The notes under the pieces were generated by a model. The model ran no database searches. It was not told the DNA's origin and worked only from the letters and a program-made list of their open reading frames with translations. The translations under genes and the position numbers were made by a program. A stretch of 38,938 nt of DNA, from assembly GCA_023418375.1 (NCBI GenBank), contig JAEZZV010000178.1, positions 1 to 38,938 of the forward strand. Direction: 5' to 3'. How positions within the stretch are numbered: the first letter of the stretch is position 1; every line of letters begins with the position of its first letter. This DNA is from Actinomycetes bacterium (GTDB taxonomy: Bacteria > Actinomycetota > Actinomycetes > Actinomycetales > Cellulomonadaceae). Below are positions 22,090-30,273 of the stretch, one piece after another.

Positions 22090-22569
22090 TCAGGCGTTCG
22101 CGCGTGCCATCTTCCACCGGGCGGCCTGCTCGTCGTTCAACATGTAGTGGGTCTCGGCCAGGTGCCCTGCACCCAGGGTGGAGCCCCACTCCCACATGAG
22201 CATCCAGCCCTGGCCGTCGTAGTGCGTGTTGATGTGTCGCGTCAGGGCTGAGAACGCACCCTTGAGCTTGTTACGCGGGACGCCGGTCTTCTCCTCCAGG
22301 TCGCTGGTGGAGAGGTACGTGCCGGGGACCTCGGCGAGGACGTCGAGGACCTTGCCGATGGTGTCGCTGGTAGCCGTGGGGGTCTCCGCGAACCGCCGGA
22401 GGTCCTCGACTGTCCAGACGAAGGGCAAATCCTCCTCGTCGTCTTCCACACTGTCTTCTTCCGTCTGGTCTCCTCGGTCCAGTTGCGCGAGGAAGCCGTA
22501 GACGGCCATCAGGTGCTTCCGGGGAACGGGGATCATGATGAGGTCCCCGTCCGCGGTGGGGGTAGTCAT
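22090..22569 (-). CDS. Hypothetical protein with a possible winged-helix segment
   Basis: A 159-residue product. The N-terminus (IPVPRKHLMAVYGFLAQLDR) is a short helix-forming domain, followed by an acidic linker (EEDSVEDDEEDLPF). Residues about 85-115, YLSTSDLEEKTGVPRNKLKG, look like a helix-turn-helix unit. The C-terminus is aromatic (WMLMWEW). The gene has a good promoter whose -10 box lies inside a 12-bp palindrome, the geometry of autoregulation. A role as a local regulator of the defence genes would fit, but is inference. Confidence 0.6.
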   Translation of the reverse strand: MTTPTADGDLIMIPVPRKHLMAVYGFLAQLDRGDQTEEDSVEDDEEDLPFVWTVEDLRRFAETPTATSDTIGKVLDVLAEVPGTYLSTSDLEEKTGVPRNKLKGAFSALTRHINTHYDGQGWMLMWEWGSTLGAGHLAETHYMLNDEQAARWKMARANA

Positions 22570-22616
22570 TGCTCTGCCTTCCCTTTGTCGTCACGGTCCG
22601 TCTGCCCGATGAAGTA

Positions 22617-22646
22617 GACAGTACTGTCAGCACGACACTCTGTCCA
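22617..22646 (-). promoter_or_regulatory. Promoter with palindromic operator (GACAGTACTGTC)
   Basis: On the minus strand TGGACA (-35, 22646-22641), a 17-bp spacer and TACTGT (-10, 22623-22618). The perfect 12-bp palindrome GACAGTACTGTC (22617-22628) covers the -10. A bound repressor would block this promoter. The site also lies upstream of the plus-strand genes that start at 22761. Confidence 0.65.
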
Positions 22647-22760
22647 CTGAGCCGGAAGACGGATTGCTTCCGTCTTCTTCTCGTTGCCGTGTACCTCGTG
22701 ACGGGAGTCGAGGAGCCCGGAACCCAGTGCGTGGTGGTTCGGCGCCGGCACGGTGACCGC

Positions 22761-23150
22761 ATGGAGGACCGTGGAGATGGCGTCCCTGCCTGGGCTCGGG
22801 CGATCCGGCCGGGTGCGTTCGACACCCGGGTCCTTCACCAGGACCGGATCTGGGTGACCCGCGACGCCCAGGTGCTGCGCCTGGGCGAGATGTCGACGGC
22901 GCACCTCGTCGCGGTTCAGGCGATGCTCGCCGGCCGCGCGACGCTGCTGCACCTCGACGCGATGGTCGACGCACTGGCCCTGGCGCTGGCCCGAGAGCCC
23001 GGTGACCCGCCGACGGCCGAGGAGGTCGCTCACGCCGCCACGGGCTCGAGCATGGCGGACCTGACCGCACAGGAGTGGCTGGCGACGACCGCGCTCTGGC
23101 GCGCCATCGAGCGGGTTCTCAGGCCCCGGGAGCACGGCGCGGGGGAGTGA
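22761..23150 (+). CDS. Conserved-looking hypothetical protein upstream of the type ISP enzyme
   Basis: A 129-residue product from ATG 22761. It has a short basic/aromatic segment with VLHQDRIWVTRDAQVLRLGE, then a helical domain with an Ala/Leu-rich core. This kind of small protein (DxIWVTxDGxVxxLxEM) is often seen in phage and island contexts. I cannot name a function. It ends 90 bp before the restriction enzyme gene in the same direction, so the two may be co-transcribed. The start could be further upstream, as the frame stays open. Confidence 0.55.
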   Translation: MEDRGDGVPAWARAIRPGAFDTRVLHQDRIWVTRDAQVLRLGEMSTAHLVAVQAMLAGRATLLHLDAMVDALALALAREPGDPPTAEEVAHAATGSSMADLTAQEWLATTALWRAIERVLRPREHGAGE

Positions 23151-23240
23151 GGCTCACCTTCCTGGGCCATCAAGGTGGTCTCTGGCGGGGCCGATGGAGT
23201 TGGGGGAGCCGGGCGGGCTCCTGCGGCGACGACATCGGGG

Positions 23241-26200
23241 ATGATGCGGGACGTGAGCACGCTCGAGGAGATCCTGGACCGGCTGTACTTCTCAGCGACC
23301 GACGAGCGCGACAAGGGCGACCGGTTCGAGCGGTTGATGTTGCAGTTCTTCCGCACGGATCTGCAGTGGGCGGACCGGTTCTCCGAGGTGTGGTTGTGGT
23401 CGGAGTGGCCGGACCGGCACGGTAAGCCGGACACCGGGATCGATCTGGTCGCCAAGGACGCCACGACCGGGGACACGGTGGCGATCCAGTGCAAGTTCTA
23501 CGACCCGGCGCACTACCTGTCGAAGGCCGACATCGACTCGTTCCTGGCGACGTCGGGCAAGCACCCGTTCGGGCAGCGGCTGATCGTGTCCACGACCGAC
23601 AAGTGGGGCAAGAACGCCGAGGACACGATCGAGAACCAGCAGGTCCCGGTCCAGCGGTTGCGGTTCATGGACCTGGCGGAGTCCTCGATCGACTGGTCGC
23701 AGTTCGACATCGAGACCCCGCAGGTCATGGCGCTCAAGGAGCGCAAGCGCCTGCGCCCGCACCAGAAGACCGCGGTCGCCAAGGTCCTCGAGGGCTTCCA
23801 GACCCACGACCGGGGCAAGCTCATCATGGCCTGCGGCACCGGGAAGACCTTCACCTCCCTCAAGCTCGCCGAGCAGCTCGTGCCCGCCGGCGGGTCTGTG
23901 CTCTTCCTCGTCCCCTCGATCTCACTGCTGTCGCAGTCGCTGCGGGAGTGGAGTCTGGAGGCCGAGGTCAACCTGCGCCCGTTCGCGGTGTGCTCGGACA
24001 CCAAGGTCGGCAAGAAGCGCGGCGCGGACGCCGTCGAAGACATCTCCGTGGTGGACCTGCCCCTGCCGGCCACGACCAACCCCACCAGGCTGCACCAGCA
24101 CCTGGCCGACGCCGCGGCCGGTACGGGCAAGGTCACCGTGGTGTTCTCCACCTACCAGTCGATCGAGGTGGTCGCCCAGGCGCAGGCGCTGGGTGGGGTG
24201 CCTGCGTTCGACCTGGTGATCTGCGACGAGGCGCACCGCACCACTGGGGCGACCTTGGTCGGGGAGGACGAGTCCGCGTTCGTCCGGGTGCACGACGCCG
24301 AGTTCATCAAGGCGGCCAAGCGCCTGTACATGACGGCGACCCCGCGGATCTACGACGACAACTCCAAGGTCAAGGCGGGGCAGGCGCAGGCGGTCCTGGC
24401 CTCGATGGACGACGAGGCGGTGTTCGGTCCGGAGCTCCACCGCCTGGGCTTCGGGGAGGCGGTCTCCAAGGGCCTGCTGACCGACTACAAGGTCCTGGTC
24501 CTAGCCGTGGACGAGAAGGACGTCGCCACGACCTTCCAGCGCCAATTCGCCGACGAGAACTCCGAGCTGCGCCTGGACGACGTCGCCAAGATCGTCGGCT
24601 GCTGGAACGGCCTGGCCAAGCGCGGGCACGCCGAGTCCGGCTTCGGCGACGACACCGCCCCGATGACCCGGGCCGTCGCGTTCGCCGGCACCATCGCCAA
24701 GTCCAAGCAGTTCGCGTCCATGTTCGACGAGGTCGTCCACGACTACCTCGACCACCAGCGCGTCGCCGCCGCCGCCCGCGACGACGCCGCGGACACCACC
24801 GACGACGACGGTGATGTCGAGCAGGCGGGCACCGCGGCGGGGCGGGACGGGACGCTGCGGTGCGAGGTCGAGCACGTGGACGGCACGTTCAACGTCCTGG
24901 TCCGCAACGAGCGCCTGGACTGGCTCAAGGCCTCGACCGACCCCAGCACCTGCCGGGTGCTGACCAACGCCCGCTGCCTCTCGGAGGGCGTGGACGTGCC
25001 CGCCCTGGACGCGGTGATGTTCCTCAACCCGCGCAAGTCAGTGGTCGACGTCGTGCAGTCCGTGGGCCGGGTCATGCGCCTGTCCCCGGGCAAGAAGTAC
25101 GGCTACATCATCTTGCCGATCGGCATCCCCGCCGGCATGGCGCCCGAGGACGCCCTGCGCGACAACACCCGCTACGCCGTGGTGTGGGAGGTGCTCCAGG
25201 CCCTGCGCGCCCACGACGAGCGCTTCAACGCCATGGTCAACAAGATCGAGCTCAACCGCGGCAAGGACTCCCGCATCCAGATCATCGGCGTCGGCGGCGG
25301 GGAGGACACCGACCGCACTGGGGACTCCACCGGACCGGACAAGGGCACCCAGGGCACGCTGAACTTGGAGTGGCTGGACCAGTGGCGCGAGGCCATCTAC
25401 GCCAAGATCGTCACCAAGGTCGGCGACCGCCGGTACTGGGAGGACTGGGCCAAGGACGTCGCCGTCATCGCCGAACGCCACACCACCCGCATCACCGCCC
25501 TCCTGGACGACCCGGCCCTGCCCGTCCACGAGCAGTTCGACACCTTCCTCGCGGGCCTGCGCGGCAACCTGAACGACTCGATCACCAGGGCCGACGCGAT
25601 CGACATGCTCGCCCAGCACCTGATCACCCGCCCGGTGTTCGACGCCCTGTTCGAGGGGTACTCCTTCGCCGAGCACAACCCCGTCTCCCAGGTCATGCAG
25701 GGGATGCTCGACGCCCTCGATGCCTACAACCTGCACGCCGAGAACGAAACCCTGGGCAAGTTCTATGAGTCCGTGCGGCTGCGCGCCGAGGGCATCGACA
25801 ACGCCGAGGGCAAGCAGCGCATCGTCGCCGAGCTGTACGAGAAGTTCTTCAAGATCGCCTTCCCGAAGACCGCCGAGTCCCTGGGCATCGTCTACACCCC
25901 GGTCGAGATCGTCGACTTCATCCTGCGCTCGGTCGAGCACCTCCTCGGCACCGAGTTCGGCGCCTCCCTCTCGGACGAGGGCGTGCACATCCTGGACCCG
26001 TTCACCGGCACCGGGACCTTCATCACACGGCTGCTGCAGTCCGGGCTCATCCGCCCCCACGACCTGGCCCGCAAGTACGCGAGCGAGATCCACGCCAACG
26101 AGCTCCTGCTCCTGGCCTACTACGTCGCCGCCATCAACATCGAATCCACCTACCACGGCCTGCGCACCGAGACCGACCCGACCGCCCCCTACGAGCCGTT

Positions 26201-28151
26201 CAACGGCATCGTCCTGACCGACACCTTCCAGATGACCGAGGACGGCGACATCCTCGACACCTCCGTCTTCCCCGCCAACAACGAGCGCGCCGCGCACCAG
26301 CTGGGGCTAGACATCCGCGTCATCGTGGGGAACCCGCCCTACTCCGTCGGGCAGGGCAGCGCCAACGACAACAACGCCAACCTCAAGTACCCCACCCTCG
26401 ACAAGGCTATCGAGACCACCTACGCGGCGCGTTCCACCGCTACGAGTCAACGCACACTCTACGACTCGTACATCCGAGCCATCCGATGGGCCACGGATCG
26501 TATCAAGGACCACGGAGTCGTGGGCTTCGTCACCAATGGCGGGTTCCTCGACTCCAACACTGCTGATGGACTCCGTAAGGCCCTTGCCGACGAGTTTTCC
26601 GCGATATATGTCTACAATCTGCGAGGTAATCAGCGCACCGCCCGTGATCTGTCGCGCCGGGAGGGAGGAAAGATCTTTGGATCCGGATCGCGAAATACTG
26701 TCGCCATCACCTTCCTCGTCAAGAAGCGGGCGCATGTCGGGCAGGGCGTGGTCTACTACCGGGATATTGGGGACTGCCTGAGCCGGCAGGACAAGCTCGA
26801 GATAATCTCGAACGATGACCTCGCGCTTATCGACTGGAGCGTCATCGAGCCCAACGCTTCGGGTGACTGGCTCAACCAACGTGGTGATCTGATGTCGACT
26901 TTCACCCCGATGGGCACAAAGGACTCATCTGAGCGGCGGGTCTTCAACGTCTACTCGCTTGGTTTGAACACCGGTAAGGATGCGCATGTCGTGCGCTTCT
27001 CGAAGAACGACTTGCGCCATCACGTCGAGCGGATGGTCAACTTTTACAACGCAGCGGTCGAACGCCGGCACGCTCAAGGCGAAGACATCGGCGTGCAGAC
27101 CGACTCCACTGCATTCGTCTGGAACCGCACGAGTCAGCAGCATCTGAGGCGCGGGCGACGCTACTCCGTGGCGCGGGGGGCGTTTCGGTCGATGTCCTAC
27201 AGGCCGTTCACTCGCGAGTGGTTCTACTTCTCGCCTGAACTGAACGAAATGCTCTACCGGACCAATGAACTCCTCCCGGAAGACGGCCTAGGTAATCGCA
27301 TCATCACGGTGCTAGCGCCTGGAACAGATCTTGGCATGGCGTGCCTCATGACGGATTCTGTGCCGAACCTGAATGCTTTCTCCTATCCGACGCAGGGTTT
27401 TCCCCGATGGACGTACGAGCCGCTAGAACGACACGACTCTGGTCAGGGTGCGCTCGACCTCGAACCCGGGACTGGAGGCGTGATCGGCGGCTACCGCCGG
27501 GTCGACAACATCAACCCGGCAACGGTCGCCGAGTACCGAACCGTGTTCGGTGCTCACGTCACGCCGGACGACGTCTTCTACTACGTGTACGGCCTGCTTC
27601 ATTCGCCGGACTATCGCGAAGCGTTCGCGGCCGACCTGAAGAAGATGCTCCCGCGCATCCCGAAGGTGTCGGCGCGAGATGACTTCTGGGCGTTCGTGTC
27701 GGCCGGCCGCCTGCTGGCGGAGCTGCACATCGGCTACGAGACGGTCGATCCGTACCCCTTGACCGCCACAGGCGACGAGCCGACTGGTGCAGGGAGTACG
27801 GACCTCTATAAATGGTTCCGCGTGGAGAAGATGCGCTGGGCCGGGTCTGGCAAGGCCAAGGACCGGTCCACGATCGTCTACAACCCACACATCACGGTCT
27901 CCGGTATTCCCGACGAGGCGCACGAGTACCTGCTCGGTTCGCGGTCGGGTATCGAGTGGGTCATGGAGCGCTACCAGGTCCGCACGGACAAGGCGTCCGG
28001 CATCGTGAACGACCCGAACGACTGGTCTCGCGAGGTCGGTGACCCGCGTTACGTCCTCGACCTGCTCCGCCGGGTGGTGACGGTCAGCGTCGAGACGATG
28101 CGGATCGTCCGGTCGCTCCCGACGATCGACTTCATGAAGGTGGCCGGGTGA
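23241..28151 (+). CDS. Type ISP restriction-modification enzyme (nuclease-helicase-methyltransferase-TRD)
   Basis: About 1,636 residues, the full length for single-polypeptide type ISP enzymes. The N-terminal Mrr-like nuclease has Asp68 in TGIDLVA and Gln83-x-Lys85 in AIQCKFY. The SF2 translocase has motif I GTGKT (199-203), DEAH (329-332), TATPRIY (about 364) and motif VI QSVGRVMR (606-613). The adenine-N6 methyltransferase has motif I DPFTGTGTF (from 919) and motif IV NPPY (from 1031). The C-terminal target recognition domain (about 1070-1600) sets the DNA site. Such enzymes methylate one strand of an asymmetric site, translocate along DNA and cut when two enzymes collide. The start is uncertain: ATG 23241, ATG 23244 or GTG 23253. 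Its TGA overlaps the next gene's GTG. Confidence 0.92.
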   Translation: MMRDVSTLEEILDRLYFSATDERDKGDRFERLMLQFFRTDLQWADRFSEVWLWSEWPDRHGKPDTGIDLVAKDATTGDTVAIQCKFYDPAHYLSKADIDSFLATSGKHPFGQRLIVSTTDKWGKNAEDTIENQQVPVQRLRFMDLAESSIDWSQFDIETPQVMALKERKRLRPHQKTAVAKVLEGFQTHDRGKLIMACGTGKTFTSLKLAEQLVPAGGSVLFLVPSISLLSQSLREWSLEAEVNLRPFAVCSDTKVGKKRGADAVEDISVVDLPLPATTNPTRLHQHLADAAAGTGKVTVVFSTYQSIEVVAQAQALGGVPAFDLVICDEAHRTTGATLVGEDESAFVRVHDAEFIKAAKRLYMTATPRIYDDNSKVKAGQAQAVLASMDDEAVFGPELHRLGFGEAVSKGLLTDYKVLVLAVDEKDVATTFQRQFADENSELRLDDVAKIVGCWNGLAKRGHAESGFGDDTAPMTRAVAFAGTIAKSKQFASMFDEVVHDYLDHQRVAAAARDDAADTTDDDGDVEQAGTAAGRDGTLRCEVEHVDGTFNVLVRNERLDWLKASTDPSTCRVLTNARCLSEGVDVPALDAVMFLNPRKSVVDVVQSVGRVMRLSPGKKYGYIILPIGIPAGMAPEDALRDNTRYAVVWEVLQALRAHDERFNAMVNKIELNRGKDSRIQIIGVGGGEDTDRTGDSTGPDKGTQGTLNLEWLDQWREAIYAKIVTKVGDRRYWEDWAKDVAVIAERHTTRITALLDDPALPVHEQFDTFLAGLRGNLNDSITRADAIDMLAQHLITRPVFDALFEGYSFAEHNPVSQVMQGMLDALDAYNLHAENETLGKFYESVRLRAEGIDNAEGKQRIVAELYEKFFKIAFPKTAESLGIVYTPVEIVDFILRSVEHLLGTEFGASLSDEGVHILDPFTGTGTFITRLLQSGLIRPHDLARKYASEIHANELLLLAYYVAAINIESTYHGLRTETDPTAPYEPFNGIVLTDTFQMTEDGDILDTSVFPANNERAAHQLGLDIRVIVGNPPYSVGQGSANDNNANLKYPTLDKAIETTYAARSTATSQRTLYDSYIRAIRWATDRIKDHGVVGFVTNGGFLDSNTADGLRKALADEFSAIYVYNLRGNQRTARDLSRREGGKIFGSGSRNTVAITFLVKKRAHVGQGVVYYRDIGDCLSRQDKLEIISNDDLALIDWSVIEPNASGDWLNQRGDLMSTFTPMGTKDSSERRVFNVYSLGLNTGKDAHVVRFSKNDLRHHVERMVNFYNAAVERRHAQGEDIGVQTDSTAFVWNRTSQQHLRRGRRYSVARGAFRSMSYRPFTREWFYFSPELNEMLYRTNELLPEDGLGNRIITVLAPGTDLGMACLMTDSVPNLNAFSYPTQGFPRWTYEPLERHDSGQGALDLEPGTGGVIGGYRRVDNINPATVAEYRTVFGAHVTPDDVFYYVYGLLHSPDYREAFAADLKKMLPRIPKVSARDDFWAFVSAGRLLAELHIGYETVDPYPLTATGDEPTGAGSTDLYKWFRVEKMRWAGSGKAKDRSTIVYNPHITVSGIPDEAHEYLLGSRSGIEWVMERYQVRTDKASGIVNDPNDWSREVGDPRYVLDLLRRVVTVSVETMRIVRSLPTIDFMKVAG

Positions 28152-28879
28152 TCGGCGATCCCTCTCGGGTGTTCCTGGACTCGTTCGCCGACATCGAGCG
28201 TCGGCTGCGCCAGAGGGCGAACGTCGAGGAGTACGTCGAGTTCGTCAGGGTCGTTGAACGGCTGGAGCCCCACGACCGACTTGTCCGAGAGCACCGGGCC
28301 GCGTTGAAGGCGTTCGCTGCACTTCGCAACGCCATCGTCCACGACAGGTACCGCTCGGGGCAGCCGATTGCCACCCCGCACCCGGACGTGGTCCGTGCGA
28401 TCTGTGAGATCCGTGACCTGCTCGAGCGTCCACCTCGTATCGGGGCGGTCGTTCAGGGGCGCGGCGCGGTAGAGGTGGTAGCTCCGAACATCGGGGTGTG
28501 GCAGGCGCTGCGTTCGATGACGGAACGAGACCACTCACAGGTGCTCGTGTACGGGGAGACGGGCTACGTGGGCCTGCTCACGACGAACGCCATCGCCAGG
28601 TGGGCGGCGAGCCAGGTGAACGACGCCGGGGAGATCCTCGCTGAGGAGGCCCCAGTGGCGGAGGTCCTTCGCGCTGCCGAGGAGTTCGAGGTCGCCAAGT
28701 TCGTCGCCCGGGAGGTGGCAGTCGTCGACGTCATCGACCTGCTCACCGGCGCCGCGGGACGCCCCGCGCCGGTTGCCGTTGTGGTGACCCACAGCGGCGA
28801 CGAGTCGGAGTCTCCGCTCGGGATCCTCGTCGTGCATGACCTGCCTGAGCTTCTCGCCCTCGTGACCGTCGCCTTCTGA
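28148..28879 (+). CDS. HEPN-like plus CBS-domain protein coupled to the type ISP enzyme
   Basis: A 243-residue product. The N-terminal helical domain (about 1-95) contains Arg60-Asn61-x3-His65 in AALRNAIVHDRY, the R-x(4-6)-H signature of HEPN domains, which are often ribonucleases. The rest (about 105-243) has the pattern of a CBS pair: IGVWQALRSM, VLVYGETGYVGLLTTNAI, then the later repeat ending GILVVHDLPELLALV. CBS pairs usually bind adenine nucleotides. The GTG start overlaps the restriction enzyme's stop (GTGA), so the proteins are made together. It may be a regulator or a second, nucleotide-gated effector. HEPN activity is inferred from one motif. Confidence 0.6.
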   Translation: MIGDPSRVFLDSFADIERRLRQRANVEEYVEFVRVVERLEPHDRLVREHRAALKAFAALRNAIVHDRYRSGQPIATPHPDVVRAICEIRDLLERPPRIGAVVQGRGAVEVVAPNIGVWQALRSMTERDHSQVLVYGETGYVGLLTTNAIARWAASQVNDAGEILAEEAPVAEVLRAAEEFEVAKFVAREVAVVDVIDLLTGAAGRPAPVAVVVTHSGDESESPLGILVVHDLPELLALVTVAF

Positions 28880-28890
28880 GCGCGAGCTGT

Positions 28891-28921
28891 CCCCCCCCCC
28901 CCCCCCCGGGGCGGGGGGGGG
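28891..28921. repeat. Homopolymer tract C17-G4-C-G9
   Basis: Seventeen C, four G, one C and nine G, 11 bp after the stop of the HEPN-CBS gene. It could fold as a hairpin and act as a terminator, be a slippage-prone tract, or have an unreliable base count. It sits in the minus-strand small ORF at 28925-29188, whose 3' frame it makes uncertain. Confidence 0.7.
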
Positions 28922-28924
28922 CGG

Positions 28925-29188
28925 ACGTAGCTCATAGGGGGGCATCTGGCAGCGGGACGCTAGGAGTGCCTCGCGGACGAGGCGGCGTGCCTCGGTGATC
29001 TGCTCGGGCGTTGAGGGCCCGGTGTTGGCGCGCCAGCTCGACGTGCACGCGCACCCGGCCGGGCACAAGACGAGGCCGGCGGGGTAGGGGTCGGTGATCA
29101 CGAGGACGACGGTGTGGTCGTCGACGAGGTGGCCGCAACGGCACCGGGTATCTGCGGCCAAGGGCTGGGCTGATGTGTTCGTTGGCAT
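28925..29188 (-). CDS. Small Cys-rich protein of unknown function, 3' end unclear
   Basis: From ATG 29188 the frame reads MPTNTSAQPLAADTRCRCGH, then LVDDHTVVLVITDPYPAGLV and LCPAGCACTSSW. The Cys pattern CxC ... CxxxCxC suggests a zinc-binding fold. The coding look continues to about 28925, where the C/G homopolymer begins. Beyond it the frame is antisense to the HEPN-CBS gene and depends on the exact tract length, so the true end is not readable. No ribosome site is obvious upstream. Confidence 0.35.
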
Positions 29189-29316
29189 GCGCAGGACCGT
29201 CGGCGCGCCGTCTCCGCTGCCAAGGTGGCCATCCCGTGCCGACAGTGCGCCGCCATGGCGAGTCGAGACGTTCGCTCCCGTCGGGGCACTGGGCTCCGAC
29301 GGGAGGAGATGAGCAG

Positions 29317-29616
29317 TTGAGCAGAACGACTACAGCGGTGTCTCCGTTCGCCCGGGCCTTGGCGAAGGTTGCGCGTAGGGGACTGGAGAGCTTGAACGAC
29401 GAGGAGTTCGAGGAGTGGTCGGACTTCGTCGAGTACCGGCCGGACCTTGCCTCGTCGTGGCGCACGCCGCGCGACAGCCTCGCGGTGTTGGCCACGCACT
29501 GGGAGGGACTTCGTCGGGAGGGCCAGCAGATCCATCCGGTCCTGATCGGGTTCGGCAAGAAGCTCGCGCGCAGTCTGCGAGCGGCCGGGACGGTCGAGTC
29601 CCTGGGCCTCGCCTAG
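29317..29616 (+). CDS. Small helical protein of unknown function
   Basis: A 99-residue product from TTG 29317, chosen because a strong GGAGGAG (29302-29308) lies 8 nt upstream, while the nearby ATG 29309 meets a stop after two codons. It begins LSRTTTAVSPFARALAKVAR. A repeated helical character and an acidic-aromatic segment (DEEFEEWSDFVEYRPDLAS) are visible. No family is recognised. A strong hairpin follows at 29628. Confidence 0.5.
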   Translation: MSRTTTAVSPFARALAKVARRGLESLNDEEFEEWSDFVEYRPDLASSWRTPRDSLAVLATHWEGLRREGQQIHPVLIGFGKKLARSLRAAGTVESLGLA

Positions 29617-29627
29617 GGCAGTGGAAC

Positions 29628-29657
29628 GAGGCGCCCGCCGGGATCGGCGGGCGCCTC
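29628..29657. terminator. Bidirectional terminator between convergent small genes
   Basis: GAGGCGCCCGCCG (29628-29640), loop GGAT, CGGCGGGCGCCTC (29645-29657). It lies between the stops at 29616 (plus) and 29664 (minus), so it can serve both. Confidence 0.8.
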
Positions 29658-29663
29658 GCTGTG

Positions 29664-29984
29664 TCATCCGAGGAGCACGGTGCCGGCCTGCCAGTTCCTC
29701 CGGCAGAGGCCGCACTCGGACTCGGCTGCGGTGTCAGGCTCCGCCTCCCGGGCCAGCCACTCGGGCAGGTGGTTGGCGAAGACCCCGGGGAAGTGGAACT
29801 CGAGCTCCTCCTCGACCATGGTCAGCACCTGGAGCGACTCGAGCTGCTCCTCCTCGCTGATCTGCCCGGCGCGCATCGCGGTGACGAGGCGGTCCCGTGC
29901 GGCCAGGAGTCGCAGGAGCTGGCGCCGGTGCTTGCGCTGCGCGTCCGTCGTCGGTGCGTGCGGCGTGAGGTGATCGGTTGACAC
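29664..29984 (-). CDS. Small helical protein with a C-terminal CxxC
   Basis: A 106-residue product. GTG 29984 follows GGGAGG by 5 nt, giving VSTDHLTPHAPTTDAQRKHR. Residues about 20-75 are a long amphipathic helical region (LLRLLAARDRLVTAMRAGQI, then SEEEQLESLQVLTMVEEEL) that may dimerise. The C-terminus has CGLCRRNW, possibly a metal-binding half-site. It is divergent from the recombinase-transposase genes (289 bp between starts). It could be a regulator or accessory factor of transposition, but that rests on location alone. The gap to 30,273 shows no other gene. Confidence 0.55.
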   Translation of the reverse strand: MSTDHLTPHAPTTDAQRKHRRQLLRLLAARDRLVTAMRAGQISEEEQLESLQVLTMVEEELEFHFPGVFANHLPEWLAREAEPDTAAESECGLCRRNWQAGTVLLG

Positions 29985-30273
29985 GTGACCCTCCCGGGCC
30001 TGGACGCCCGGCCCGGCCCGCTGCCGGGCCGTGACGCGGAGCACCCACCTGCAGTGCTCGCCAGCACCAGTGGTGGCGCGGGTCAGCGGCACAAGGGGAC
30101 CCCGCGTGGCCAATGCCACGGTGATCTTGATGGGCACGGTGCGGCACGCGAGCGGGCGAGTGACCCGCCGCCGGAGGTGTCCTCCCCACGATGTACGGCG
30201 ATGTGTCCAGCGTCACACTGTGGCGGGCGTGCGCCGATTGCCCCGCCAGGGCAACGGCCGACGGTGCCCGGGC

